Source of the DNA: Streptomyces wedmorensis
Lineage (GTDB): Bacteria; Actinomycetota; Actinomycetes; Streptomycetales; Streptomycetaceae
Reading direction: 5' to 3'
Length of the DNA stretch: 49,190 nt
Assembly: GCF_000716445.1 (NCBI RefSeq)
Contig: NZ_JNWK01000053.1
Coordinates: forward strand, 1 to 49,190
This document shows positions 25,290 to 34,201 of this stretch, piece by piece. The position numbers were made by a program, and so were the translations under genes. Each line of letters begins with the position of its first letter. The first letter of the stretch is position 1. Below the pieces are notes generated by a model. That model did not search any database, was not told the DNA's origin, and worked only from the letters and a program-made list of their open reading frames with translations.

Positions 25290-26018
25290 ATGTCGGGTAT
25301 GCGTGATCAGAAGCGGATGGAAGCGAGCTTCCTCGGCATCCCTGAGCTGGTCGAAACCCCGTCCGTGGCAGTCGTGGTCGACGTCATGCGTGCCTTCACC
25401 GTGGCGGCGTGGGCCTTCGCCCAAGGGGCGGAAAAGATCGTTCTCGCCGAGTCTCTCGACGATGCCCTGGCGCTCAAGGCCCGCCACCCGGATTGGGTGG
25501 CACTGAAAGACGGGCCACCGGCGCCCGGGTTCGACGCTGTGAACTCCCCAGGAATGCTACGGTCCGTCGACCTCGCTGACCGGACCGTCGTCCAGAAGAC
25601 CACAGCGGGAACCGTCGGCGCCCTCGCGGTCAAAGAAGCGTCACTGGTCCTGTGCGCCGGCTTCGTCGTGGCCGAGGCCACGGCTCGACTCCTTCGGACC
25701 CGGGCATGCGACAACGTCACCTTCGTGGTCACCGGCGAGGACGGCCGTGCCGACGAGGACCTGGCCTGCGCTCAATACATCGCCCACAGGGCCACCGAAC
25801 GGGACGCCGACGCCTCCGCGTTCCTCCGTCGCGCCGCCCAGTCCCGCGCCGCCGCCGAACTGAGCAACGGCGTACGCCGAGGAGTCCACCCCGACGACGT
25901 CGCCCTCTGCCTCGAACTCGACCGGTTCCCCTTTGCCATGGTGGCCGCTGCGGAAGACTCGCTCATGGTGCTCCGCCCATGCGCCGTCTCATCGTCGGCC
26001 GACGCCCCGTCCGTCTGA
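25290..26018 (+). CDS. ComB-like 2-phosphosulfolactate phosphatase family protein
   Basis: The protein has 242 residues. The N-terminal core [38 protein letters not shown], then [28 protein letters not shown] and [24 protein letters not shown], match the ComB (phosphosulfolactate phosphatase) fold. In actinobacteria without coenzyme M synthesis such proteins have no assigned substrate, so the enzymatic name is only a family label. The start at ATG 25290 follows GGAGG by 10 bases; ATG 25299 is possible. The surrounding VOC and HAD genes give no pathway. Confidence 0.8.
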   Translation: MSGMRDQKRMEASFLGIPELVETPSVAVVVDVMRAFTVAAWAFAQGAEKIVLAESLDDALALKARHPDWVALKDGPPAPGFDAVNSPGMLRSVDLADRTVVQKTTAGTVGALAVKEASLVLCAGFVVAEATARLLRTRACDNVTFVVTGEDGRADEDLACAQYIAHRATERDADASAFLRRAAQSRAAAELSNGVRRGVHPDDVALCLELDRFPFAMVAAAEDSLMVLRPCAVSSSADAPSV

Positions 26019-26069
26019 CACGCGGCTGCGCCGCCTCACCGACGCCGCCGATGCCGAGCGGAGGAAATC

Positions 26070-26609
26070 GTGAAGCGACCACTCCTGTTTCTCGATGTGG
26101 ACGGACCTCTCAATCCGTACGCGGCCCAGCCCGAGAGGCGTCCCGACGGCTACACCACAATCAGGGTGCCCAGGGACGGCGGGACCGACGTGGAACGCGT
26201 AGGGCTTTCGGTGCGGCGGCCTCTACGGGTCTGGCTCAACCCTGAGCACGGGCGAGCCCTGCAACGGCTCGACTACGAACTGTGCTGGGCCACCACGTGG
26301 ATGGACGACGCCAACCGATGGATCGCCCCGGTGCTGGGACTTCCCGAACTCCCCTACGTCGACTTCGGCGATGCCTTGCTCCGGGATCGCCCTGACGGGG
26401 TGCACTGGAAGACCGCGCCGCTGTTGGAGTACGCCGACGGGCGCCCCTTCGCCTGGGTGGACGACGAGCAGAGCGAGCTCGACGAGGTGTACGTGACCGC
26501 GCATCATCGGGCTCCAGGGCTTCTCCACCACGTCAACCCGCGCGTCGGCCTGCGCGAGGGCGACTTCCAAGCCCTCGCTGACTTCCGACGGTCACCGCAC
26601 ACGGCGTAG
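26070..26609 (+). CDS. HAD-like hydrolase-fold protein
   Basis: This 179-residue protein has motif I LLFLDVDGPLNPYAA at its N-terminus (HAD nucleophile D-x-D), a likely motif II at WATTWMDDANRW, and WVDDEQSELDE as the acidic motif. It starts at GTG 26070 after GGAGGAAAT. It belongs to a group of short actinobacterial HAD proteins without a defined cap domain; substrate unknown. It lies 51 bases after the ComB-like gene in the same direction, so the two may be co-transcribed. Confidence 0.8.
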   Translation: MKRPLLFLDVDGPLNPYAAQPERRPDGYTTIRVPRDGGTDVERVGLSVRRPLRVWLNPEHGRALQRLDYELCWATTWMDDANRWIAPVLGLPELPYVDFGDALLRDRPDGVHWKTAPLLEYADGRPFAWVDDEQSELDEVYVTAHHRAPGLLHHVNPRVGLREGDFQALADFRRSPHTA

Positions 26610-26617
26610 ATCTGGCG

Positions 26618-26806
26618 TCACTCCTGTTCGAGTAGCGTCAGCCACTCCTGGAGCTCGTCCAGGTCTCCCTCCGGGCCATCGGGCAGGCGACTCGCATCCG
26701 GTCTCCCGTCAAGGCGCAGGCGGACGGAGACCTGGGTGGAGGCGTTCCCGCCATCGGCGGCAGGCCAGGCCGATCCGGGGGCGGCCGAGGGCATCCACCC
26801 GACCAC
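26618..26806 (-). CDS. Short hypothetical protein, doubtful
   Basis: This 62-codon frame starts at GTG and ends VSVRLRLDGRPDASRLPDG then DLDELQEWLTLLEQE, a plausible beta strand followed by an acidic helix. The frame is open to about 26860 upstream, and no clear ribosome binding site is seen. It resembles a small domain fragment more than a complete gene. The composition of its second half is better than a typical shadow frame. Confidence 0.3.
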   Translation of the reverse strand: MVGWMPSAAPGSAWPAADGGNASTQVSVRLRLDGRPDASRLPDGPEGDLDELQEWLTLLEQE

Positions 26807-27013
26807 ATCGTCGGCCCGAGACTCACCCGTGACCTGCGGAAAGATCCACGACGGGGGTTACCGCCGGTTTCGTCGCCACGCGCACAGGATCGTCACCGAA
26901 CCGACATACCGAGCGGTCGGGAACCCCCTTACGCAAGGGCTATACCCATGAGTAACGTACGCGGACCACCAGCGCCACCCGCCCGTTCCCCGGGGCGGCA
27001 AGGAGCAAGATCG

Positions 27014-27610
27014 ATGTCGTACCACCAGCCTTTTCCCGGCCCACCGCCCGTACCCCAGCCCCGGAACGCCGGGCGGCACCGCCAAGAGGCGGCGTCGCAG
27101 TCCTGGGAGGGCGGATCGCCGTCCTGGGGCGCCGATCCACAGGCAGCCCGGGACTCGTCCCCGCGAGCGTGGGACTCCTCGCCGCAGGGGTGGGAATCCG
27201 CGCAGCAGCCCTGGGGCACGTCCCCGCAACCGCCCGCCGCCACCGACGATCGTGATGACCTGCACCGGCTCGGGTCGGCTTACCGCAGGCTCCGCCGCGT
27301 CGCCACCTTCACCGCGCTCGGCTACTTCGTCGTCTTCCTTTTCCTGTCCGGCTACGCCCCCTCGATGATGACCGGCAACATCACCGGTGGTCTCACCATC
27401 GGTCTGGTCCTGGGGCTCCTCCAGCTGCCCGTGGCGCTGGCTGCGATCGCGCTGTACGAGCGGATCGCGCGCAACCGCGTCGACCCGCTCGCCGCGGCGA
27501 TCCGCGAGCGCGCCGAGCAGGCGGCCGCGGCAGCCGCGCCCCGGCCAGAACGCCAGGGCCGCTCCGGACGTCCCGTGTGGCAGCAGCCCACCGGAGGTGC
27601 GCGCGGATGA
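27014..27610 (+). CDS. DUF485 domain membrane protein
   Basis: The protein has 198 residues. Residues 1-95 are disordered and rich in Pro, Gln, Ser and Trp, with irregular SSP-x-W repeats (SWEGGSPSWG, AWDSSPQGWES). The DUF485 region (about 97-160) has two membrane helices: YRRLRRVATFTALGYFVVFLFLSGYAPSMM and GLTIGLVLGLLQLPVALAAIALYERIARN. DUF485 proteins lie beside acetate/solute-sodium symporters and are thought to assist them. The ATG start follows AAGGAGCA. The stop overlaps the symporter start as ATGA. The long N-terminal tail is unusual; most DUF485 proteins have about 100 residues. Confidence 0.88.
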   Translation: MSYHQPFPGPPPVPQPRNAGRHRQEAASQSWEGGSPSWGADPQAARDSSPRAWDSSPQGWESAQQPWGTSPQPPAATDDRDDLHRLGSAYRRLRRVATFTALGYFVVFLFLSGYAPSMMTGNITGGLTIGLVLGLLQLPVALAAIALYERIARNRVDPLAAAIRERAEQAAAAAAPRPERQGRSGRPVWQQPTGGARG

Positions 27611-29226
27611 CCAGCTTCAGCTCCGAGGCCCAGACCATGTCGCTGATGGCGTTCATCGCGGTCATCACCGTCACGCTGCTGCTGTGCGTGATGACCGGCC
27701 CCGATCGTGACGACCTGGGCGATTTCTACACCGGCTACCGTTCGCTCTCCCCCGTGCAGAGCGGCCTCGCGATCGCCGGCGACTACATCTCCGCCGGCAC
27801 CGTGCTCGGCACCATCGGCATCATCGCGCTCGTCGGCTACGACGGCATCACGCTCGCCCTGAGCACCGTGCTCTCGCTGGTCCTGATGATGTTCCTGCTC
27901 GCCGAACCGCTGCGTAACGCCGGCCGGTTCACGATCGGCGACGTCTTCACCCGGCGTCTCCCCGGCCCCGCCGTGCGGATCACCACGGCCGCGGTCACCC
28001 TGACCGCACTGCTGCCGCTGGTGGTCTTCCAGCTCGCGGGCGCCGGCGATCTCCTCTCCGTCGTCCTCGGCTTCCACTCCGACGGCTTCAAGACCGGCGC
28101 GATCGTGTTCCTGGGCCTGCTGATGATCGCGTACGCGGCGATCGGCGGCATGAAGGGCACCGCCTTCATCCAGATCGTCAAGACCGTCGCCCTGCTCGGC
28201 GCGTCCCTCGCGATCGCCGCGCTCATCCTCAACCGCTTCGACTTCAGCCTGCCCTCCCTGCTGGACGCCGCCAAGCGCGGCAGCGGGGCGGGAGACGCCT
28301 ATCTCGCCTCCGGTCTGCAGTTCGACGGAAACGAACTCGACATGATCAGCACTCAGTTGACGGTCGTGCTCGGCGCCGCGGTGCTGCCGCAGATCACCAT
28401 GCGCATGTTCACCGCGCGCAGCGCGGCAGCCGTGCGGCGCTCGATGTCCTGGGCCGTGTCGACCGTCGTCGTGACCTGCCTGCTGATTGCCGTCATCGGC
28501 TTCGGCGCGGCGGCGATCGTCGGCCGCCAGGGGATCGTCGCCGGCGACCCGCAGGGCAAGACAGCGTTCCTCATGGTCAGCCAGGCCGTCATGGGCACGG
28601 ACCAGACGACCGTCGAGACACTGGTGTTCACGGCCGTGTCGACAGCCATCTTCCTCACCCTGCTGGCCTCGGTCGCCGGGATCACCCTCGCCTGCGCCAA
28701 CACCCTGGCACACGACCTCATCACGCACGGGTTGCGCCGCAAGGCGCAACTGAAGGGCTCCGTAGAGATGGCCATCGCCCGGACCGCCGCGGCGGGCGTC
28801 GGGTTCGTGGCGATCGCGATCGCCGCCGGTGCACGGCATCTGAACCTTCAGGCACTGCTCACCCTGTCGTTCTGCATCGGCGCGTCCGCGGTCGCACCGG
28901 CCCTCATCTACAGCCTCTTCTGGCGCCGCTACTCCCGTACGGGACTGCTCTGCACCCTCATCGTGGGAAGCGCCTCCGCGTTCATCCTCATGACCGGCAG
29001 CAACCTGGTGTCCGGATCGCCCCAGGCGATCTTCCCGGACCAGGACTTCAACTGGTTCCCGTTCACCACGTCGGGCATCCTCTCGGCCCCGCTGGGCTTC
29101 CTCGCGGGCTGGCTCGGCACGGTGCTCTACGAACGCGACCCGGCCGACCAGCGCATGCGGTACGAAGCGGTGGAGGAGACGATCCTGGCCGGCACACCCG
29201 GGGCGAACAACGCCTCCGCGTCCTGA
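27607..29226 (+). CDS. Solute:sodium symporter (ActP-like cation/acetate symporter)
   Basis: This 539-residue protein has about 13 membrane helices. The N-terminal region TGPDRDDLGDFYTGYRSLSPVQSGLAIAGDYISAGTVLGTIG and the helix-5 region RFTIGDVFTRRLPGPAVRI match the SSS family, monocarboxylate/acetate branch. AYAAIGGMKGTAFIQIVKT is the typical loop between helices 6 and 7. It should take up acetate or another monocarboxylate with a cation across the cell membrane. It is translationally coupled to the DUF485 gene and followed by a strong terminator, so the pair form a complete two-gene operon. Confidence 0.9.
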   Translation: MTSFSSEAQTMSLMAFIAVITVTLLLCVMTGPDRDDLGDFYTGYRSLSPVQSGLAIAGDYISAGTVLGTIGIIALVGYDGITLALSTVLSLVLMMFLLAEPLRNAGRFTIGDVFTRRLPGPAVRITTAAVTLTALLPLVVFQLAGAGDLLSVVLGFHSDGFKTGAIVFLGLLMIAYAAIGGMKGTAFIQIVKTVALLGASLAIAALILNRFDFSLPSLLDAAKRGSGAGDAYLASGLQFDGNELDMISTQLTVVLGAAVLPQITMRMFTARSAAAVRRSMSWAVSTVVVTCLLIAVIGFGAAAIVGRQGIVAGDPQGKTAFLMVSQAVMGTDQTTVETLVFTAVSTAIFLTLLASVAGITLACANTLAHDLITHGLRRKAQLKGSVEMAIARTAAAGVGFVAIAIAAGARHLNLQALLTLSFCIGASAVAPALIYSLFWRRYSRTGLLCTLIVGSASAFILMTGSNLVSGSPQAIFPDQDFNWFPFTTSGILSAPLGFLAGWLGTVLYERDPADQRMRYEAVEETILAGTPGANNASAS

Positions 29227-29242
29227 CGCGCACGCACCCACA

Positions 29243-29282
29243 CAAGGGCGCCCGGCCTGAAGTTCCAGGCCGGGCGCCCTTG
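29243..29282 (+). terminator. Strong stem-loop terminator of the DUF485-symporter operon
   Basis: A perfect 17-base-pair stem (29243-29259 with 29266-29282) has the hexaloop AAGTTC. It lies 17 bases beyond the symporter stop. Confidence 0.88.
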
Positions 29283-29319
29283 CGGCTGTCCCGAGGTGCC
29301 CAGGGGCTCCGTGGCGGGA

Positions 29320-29390
29320 CGAGGCGAATGGGGGCGTTGTCCCAGACGAGCACGATCGGTCCACCGAGCCGGATACGTGCCGCGGCTCGT
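29320..29390 (-). mobile_element. Scrap of an IS630-family transposase
   Basis: On the minus strand the frame reads RIRLGGPIVLVWDNAPIRL, close to the LGGPxVLVWDNxxxH segment that carries the second catalytic aspartate of IS630-type DDE transposases. The usual histidine is Arg here. Only about 20 codons are recognisable; no inverted repeats or TA duplications are seen. It is a decayed remnant between the terminator and the GH15 gene. Confidence 0.45.
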
Positions 29391-29433
29391 GGCGACCCCG
29401 TTCGAGGTTTCGCGCCCCGCTCCTCACCACCTC

Positions 29434-31251
29434 TCAGCTGTCCAGCGCCGCGTCCAGCGAAAGGGCCGCCGTGATCAGGGCGAGGTGGGTGAAGGCCTGG
29501 GGGAAGTTGCCGAGTTGTTCGCCGGTGGGGCCGATTTCCTCGGCGAAGAGGCCGACGTGGTTGGCGTAGGTGAGCATTTTGTCGAAGGCGTAGCGGGCTT
29601 GGTCGAGGCGGCCGGCGCGGGCGAGGGCGTCGACGTAGAGGAAGCTGCAGAGGGAGAAGGTGCCTTCGGAGCCGCGGAGGCCGTCGGGGGAGGCGGCGGG
29701 GTCGTAGCGGTAGACGAGGCTGTCTGAGACGAGTTCGCTGTCCATCGCGTCCAGGGTCGAGAGCCAGCGCGGGTCGTGCGGGGAGACGAATCCGGTGATC
29801 GGCATCAGGAGGAGGGAGGCGTCGAGGACCTCGCTGCCGTAGTGCTGGACGAAGGCCTGGCGTTCGTCGGACCAGCCGCGTTCCATCACCTGGTGCAGTA
29901 CGGCGTCGCGGGCGGCGGTCCAGCGCGGGATGTCGGCCGGGCGGCCGAGCCCGTTGGCCATGCGGACGGCACGGTCGAAGGCGACCCAGCACATGACCCG
30001 GCTGTACGTGAAGTCCTGGCGGCCGCCACGGGTCTCCCAGATCCCCTCGTCGGGGCGGTCCCAGTGTTCACACAGCCAGTCCACGGTGGCGGCGAAACGC
30101 CGCCATCCGTCGTAGCCGGCCAGTTGGGCCAGGTCACGGGCCTGGGCGAAGGCGTAGACGGCTTCGCCGTAGATGTCGAGCTGGAGCTGGTCTGCTGCGC
30201 CGTTGCCGGCGCGGACCGGTGCCGACCGGCGCCAGCCCTCCAGATGGTCCAGGACCTCTTCGTGCAGATGAGGGTCGCCGTCCACCCGGTACATGATCTG
30301 CAGCGGCTCGCCGCTGACCGTACGCCCGCCCCGCAGCCTGGCGCCCAGCCAGCGGCGGAAGGCGTCCGCCTCCTCGGTGAAGCCCAGGTCGACCATGGCG
30401 CGCACCGACAGTGAGGCGTCACGGACCCACGTATAGCGGTAGTCCCAGTTGCGCTCGCCACCGACCTGTTCGGGCAGCCCCATGGTGGCGGCGGCCACCG
30501 GCGCCCCGGAGGGCGCGTACGTCAGCAGCTTCAGCGTGATCGCCGAACGGTTGACCTGCTGCTGCCAGCGGCCGCGGTACCGGCAGCGGCCGATCCATTC
30601 GTGCCAGAAGGAGCGGACGTGGTCGAAGGAGTCCTGCAGACTCGCTTCGTCGGCCGGCACGGGCGGGTCGACGCCGGGCACGTCCACGGTGAACACGGCC
30701 GCCGCCCGCTGCCCGGCCGACAACTCCACCGTGGCACGGACGTCCTCGCCGTCGCGCTCCAGCGGGATGGCACCGAGCACCTGGAGGTGCGCGGCGGCCG
30801 ACGTGCCCGTGAACCGGGCCACGGCACCATCGAGCACCATCTCGTGCGGCTCCCGGCCGTAGTCGAACCGCGGCCGGCACTCCAGCGCGAAGCGAACCGT
30901 GCCACGGACCACCCGCAGCACCCGTACCAGGGTGTGCCGGTCGGCGGGCACCGTCGGGTCCGCCGCGAGCGGCATGAAGTCGGCCACCTCGCCGACCCCG
31001 TCGGGCGTGAGGAACCGAGTGAGCAGCACCGCGCTGTCCGCCAGATACAACTGACGCACCGTCGCACCCGGCGTCTCCACGGTGATCGAGAAGTGCCCCC
31101 CACGCTCGTGGTCCAGCAGCCGCCCGAAGACGCTGGGCGAATCGAACCGAGGCGAGCAGAACCAGTCCACCACCCCCTCGGCCGACACCAACGCGCACGT
31201 CTGCAGGTCTCCGACGAGACCGTGATCGGCGATCGGTGGGTAGCGGTGCAT
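29434..31251 (-). CDS. Glycoside hydrolase family 15 protein (glucoamylase/trehalase type)
   Basis: This 605-residue cytoplasmic protein has the N-terminal domain common to GH15 glucoamylase/trehalase (MHRYPPIADHGLVGDLQTCALVSAEGVVDWFCSPRFDSPSVFGRLLD). A catalytic (alpha/alpha)6 barrel follows: NWDYRYTWVRDASLS, RPDEGIWETRGGRQDFTYSRVM (glutamate of GIWE as general acid) and FSLCSFLYVDALARAG. In mycobacteria and streptomycetes this group includes trehalase and dextrin-degrading enzymes, so trehalose or malto-oligosaccharide hydrolysis is likely. The start MHRYPPIADH is the family norm. It is a single-gene unit. Confidence 0.9.
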   Translation of the reverse strand: MHRYPPIADHGLVGDLQTCALVSAEGVVDWFCSPRFDSPSVFGRLLDHERGGHFSITVETPGATVRQLYLADSAVLLTRFLTPDGVGEVADFMPLAADPTVPADRHTLVRVLRVVRGTVRFALECRPRFDYGREPHEMVLDGAVARFTGTSAAAHLQVLGAIPLERDGEDVRATVELSAGQRAAAVFTVDVPGVDPPVPADEASLQDSFDHVRSFWHEWIGRCRYRGRWQQQVNRSAITLKLLTYAPSGAPVAAATMGLPEQVGGERNWDYRYTWVRDASLSVRAMVDLGFTEEADAFRRWLGARLRGGRTVSGEPLQIMYRVDGDPHLHEEVLDHLEGWRRSAPVRAGNGAADQLQLDIYGEAVYAFAQARDLAQLAGYDGWRRFAATVDWLCEHWDRPDEGIWETRGGRQDFTYSRVMCWVAFDRAVRMANGLGRPADIPRWTAARDAVLHQVMERGWSDERQAFVQHYGSEVLDASLLLMPITGFVSPHDPRWLSTLDAMDSELVSDSLVYRYDPAASPDGLRGSEGTFSLCSFLYVDALARAGRLDQARYAFDKMLTYANHVGLFAEEIGPTGEQLGNFPQAFTHLALITAALSLDAALDS

Positions 31252-31515
31252 CGGCGGCGTCCTCGTCGGCTCGGGCTCGGGCTACAGGCGGTCCTCAGGA
31301 CCACCCTCCGTCGTCGGGTACCCCTGGGCCACTGGTACTGCTCCGAACAGGAACGCAGCCCCACGACCGGCCGACGAAGGGCTCCGGCGTCTGATGGTGT
31401 CGCCTCCTCAGCCTGCGAGGAACAGGCGGGGCAGTGAGTGGAAACCGCAGGCCGCGCCACCGCCGGTCAAGCGATCATGTATCGACGCCACACCCGTACG
31501 AAAGGTTGCCCCGCC

Positions 31516-32661
31516 ATGCTGATCTACGCCTTCCGTGACGCCGACGACGGCACTTGGTACGGAGACCCCGACGCCGCCATCCACGCCCTCCAGCCGCGAC
31601 GTGGCACCCTCACGCTCCCCCTCACCGCCCCGGGCCGGGACCCTGGCGTGTTCGACGGCCGGCAGGTCGAGGTCCTCTACGCCGCATGCGAGGCCGAGCC
31701 CAGCCAGACCACCTACCGGCTCGACAACGGCGACACCGTCCTGGCGACCTGGCAGGTCCACGAATTACTGGCACCCGCTTACCGCCCTGGGTTCCCGAAG
31801 CCGACGGCATCGCCGGAGGCGGCGGCGACCGCAGCAGCGCCTGAGGCATCGCCGGCTTCGGCTTCGGCGCGGGCCTCGGACACATCGACCGTCCGGCTCG
31901 AGATCGGCAGCCCGCATCGCCGCTACAACCTGCACGCCGACCTCCTGCCCGAAGGACGTACGGCGATCAGCGTCGTGGTCTGCACCCCCGACGGGGTCAT
32001 CCTCGGCGAGCTCGCCGGAGAGGTGGACGCGTCCGACCTGGGCGAGATCAGCCGCTTGCTCGCCGCGGCCCCTGTCGCTCCTGCCCCTGCCCCTGCCCCC
32101 TTCCACCCCGCCCTTGCCGGCGCGGCCCACTCGGCTCCGGCCGGCTCCGCCTCCGCCTCCGCGCCTAGGGTTCCCGGAGTATCCGCCGAGAAGGCCGCCC
32201 CGCCCGTCGACGGCCCCCAGACCGATGCCAAAGCCACCCGACACGGCCAGGCCTGGACCACGGAAGCCGTCGCGCAACTCAAGGACCGGTACCAAGCGGG
32301 CAAGACCCCAGGTCGACTGGCCCAGGAGCTCGGGCGCAGCGAGAAGTCCATTCGCTGGAAGCTGTACGCCCTCGAACTCGCGCCGCACCCGGCAGACGCG
32401 GTCCAGGCTCCTCGCCCTCCGGCCGAGCCCGAGGTGGTCAAGGCGTACACCGTGGACGAGAAGCGGCGACTCCACCCCAACGCGTACAAGCCCTGGGAGC
32501 CCGGCGACGAGCTGCGGCTCGCCGAGCGCTGCGCCCAAGGGGCCTCGCTGTCCGAGCTGTCGCGGGAGTTCGGCCGTAACGAAGGTGCCATCGCCTCACG
32601 GCTGCTGAAGATCGAGGCCAAGGGGCCTGCCGTCGAGGAGGCGTACGAGTACGGCGGGTAG
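31516..32661 (+). CDS. Protein with two Myb/SANT-like modules; contains a TTA codon
   Basis: The protein has 381 residues. An N-terminal domain (about 1-75) begins MLIYAFRDADDGTWYGDPDAAIHAL. A second region (about 115-190) reads TVRLEIGSPHRRYNLHADLLPEGRTAISVVVCTPDG. An Ala/Pro-rich linker follows, then two tandem helical modules starting WTTEAVAQLKDRYQAGKTPG (residue 247) and WEPGDELRLAERCAQGASLS (residue 327). Each ends in a lgRsexxIxxKL-type third helix (GRSEKSIRWKL; GRNEGAIASRL), which suggests DNA binding or a specificity adaptor. Codon 84 is TTA (31765-31767), the only one I found in the window, so translation probably depends on the bldA tRNA. The ATG start has an AAAGG site about 10 bases upstream. 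No named family is recognised. Confidence 0.75.
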   Translation: MLIYAFRDADDGTWYGDPDAAIHALQPRRGTLTLPLTAPGRDPGVFDGRQVEVLYAACEAEPSQTTYRLDNGDTVLATWQVHELLAPAYRPGFPKPTASPEAAATAAAPEASPASASARASDTSTVRLEIGSPHRRYNLHADLLPEGRTAISVVVCTPDGVILGELAGEVDASDLGEISRLLAAAPVAPAPAPAPFHPALAGAAHSAPAGSASASAPRVPGVSAEKAAPPVDGPQTDAKATRHGQAWTTEAVAQLKDRYQAGKTPGRLAQELGRSEKSIRWKLYALELAPHPADAVQAPRPPAEPEVVKAYTVDEKRRLHPNAYKPWEPGDELRLAERCAQGASLSELSREFGRNEGAIASRLLKIEAKGPAVEEAYEYGG

Positions 32662-32756
32662 CTGCATCGGGGGTATGTGTCGCCCTTGTCCGCCTGACCG
32701 GCGGCGCTGGGCGGCTCGTCCTCGTCCTTGTCCTCGTCCTCGTCCTCGTCCTTCAG

Positions 32757-33959
32757 TCAGTACGTGAACGTCGCTTGCGGCCCGGGCGGGGACTGCTCAC
32801 CGAACGCGTTCGTGACGACGACCGGGACGGTGGTGCCCAGGAGACCCAGGACGGGCGGGATGACCACGAGACTGTGGGGTGATGCGGGGACGACGCTGAG
32901 GGCGCCGACGCCGTTGAAGGTGACGGTGGTCGACGCGTCGAAGCCGCGGCCTGTGATCGTGGCCTTCCCGCCGTTCCCCAGAACTCCCAGCGCCGTGTTC
33001 GGGTTGATGCCGGTGATGACGGGCGGGTTCACGCCGATCTCGACGGAGAGCTCGTTGAGGACCGGGGCGATCGGCAGCGCCAGACCGATGGCGGCGGTCG
33101 GATTGGTACTGGTGGTGCTGGGCTGCATCGCGTCTCCCTGCACGATCAGCCCGATGACCTCGTCATCGGCGTTGACGAGTACGGACCCGGAGTCGCCGTG
33201 CCACAGGAACAGCCCGCCGAAGGGGAAGGTGTCCACGCGGAGGCGTTCGATCCCGACCTGCCCGGGACTCATATGGGCGACGACGACGCCGCTGGTGAGT
33301 CCGGTCGCGCGACCGCGCTTCCGCACGGCCTTCCACACGTGGTCACCGGGTGGAGCGGTCGACGACCCCGGCAGAGCGCCTATGTCGAGCACGCTGCAGT
33401 CAGGGGTCCCGCGGCCCGGGTCCGGTGCGAGGATGGCGCAGTCCCAGTCCGTCCCTTGCGCTTCGACGGTCCCCAGGAGCTTGGACTGGGCGGCCCCCGG
33501 CTGAGGCTGGAACATGTCGGATCCGAGAGCAGGGGTCACGTGGTCGGCGGTCAGCAGTCGCCTCGCTCCGTCACTGCGACGCTGCGCCACACACCCCAAC
33601 GTTCCGATGTGCACCTGGAAGGGGTCCTCCCAGCCGATGGAGACACCGCCGCGTGGCGCGTTGAAGAAAGCCGAGTCGTTGACGAGCGCGACCGGCTCGG
33701 GGTTGCTCTCGACGACATCCGTCGCATACCCCTCCCACGTCCGCGGGATCGCCACTTCCGGAGCCAGCTGCGCCTCCGGCCTCTTCTCCGGGACGTAGAT
33801 GATCAGCGCCACCTCTTCGACGTACGTTCGGCCGATCTGCTTCAGCCCCACACCGAACGTCACTTCGGTCGGCTGCACACGCGCGTACGCGTCTCTCAGC
33901 CCCTCCAAGGCCTCATACGCGTCAGTCGGAATGACCAGGGGCTCTCCGGGCCGCAGCAT
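32757..33959 (-). CDS. Trypsin-like serine protease with C-terminal IPT/TIG domain
   Basis: The protein has 400 residues. A chymotrypsin-fold region (about 115-300) carries a full triad: H140 in RLLTADHV, an aspartate in GTDWDCAIL (D171 or D173), and S257 in LWHGDSGSVLV. Residues 311-400 form one IPT/TIG Ig-like domain (PPVITGINPNTALGVLGNGG ... TVPVVVTNAFGEQSP). The N-terminal 110 residues (EALEGLRDAYARVQPTEVTFGVGLKQIGRTYVEEVALIIYV) recall the N-terminal domain of other bacterial trypsin-like proteins. No signal peptide is visible at ATG 33959, which has a GGAGGG site, nor in the upstream extension. It is either cytoplasmic or exported by another route. Confidence 0.8.
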   Translation of the reverse strand: MLRPGEPLVIPTDAYEALEGLRDAYARVQPTEVTFGVGLKQIGRTYVEEVALIIYVPEKRPEAQLAPEVAIPRTWEGYATDVVESNPEPVALVNDSAFFNAPRGGVSIGWEDPFQVHIGTLGCVAQRRSDGARRLLTADHVTPALGSDMFQPQPGAAQSKLLGTVEAQGTDWDCAILAPDPGRGTPDCSVLDIGALPGSSTAPPGDHVWKAVRKRGRATGLTSGVVVAHMSPGQVGIERLRVDTFPFGGLFLWHGDSGSVLVNADDEVIGLIVQGDAMQPSTTSTNPTAAIGLALPIAPVLNELSVEIGVNPPVITGINPNTALGVLGNGGKATITGRGFDASTTVTFNGVGALSVVPASPHSLVVIPPVLGLLGTTVPVVVTNAFGEQSPPGPQATFTY

Positions 33960-34201
33960 CACAATCCCTCCGCTCGTACCGAAAGGATCACCGCTTCTTC
34001 CCGTGTGTGCCGAGGCCTTTCGGCCGGGGGACCGGACCTTCCCGGTTCCTCGTCGGTTCCCGTCCCGCCGGGTCCCACCCGGCGGGACGCGCGGCTCACG
34101 CCGATGTCTTGCACGGTGGCCGTGTGATCGTCGGGGTGCCGTGCCGACAGTCCCTCCGATGGGCGGTGGCCGGCATCCCGTAGACCGCTCCAGGCGGAGG
34201 C

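Noticed and set aside
26926..26939. CCCTT-ACGC-AAGGG inverted repeat upstream of the DUF485 gene
   Set aside because: Five-base arms are expected by chance at this GC content and no regulator is adjacent.
27352..29430. 692-codon leftward frame over the symporter
   Set aside because: It is antisense to a polytopic symporter and composed of repeated Glu/Gly/His/Arg shadow sequence; only the short IS630-like motif in a different leftward frame nearby is meaningful.
31319..31334. GTACCCCTGGG as a sixth CstR-type site
   Set aside because: Only one half matches; the GGTAT half is missing.
32715..32755. CTCGTC microsatellite as a regulatory element
   Set aside because: A simple hexamer repeat just downstream of two convergent genes; low-complexity DNA explains it.
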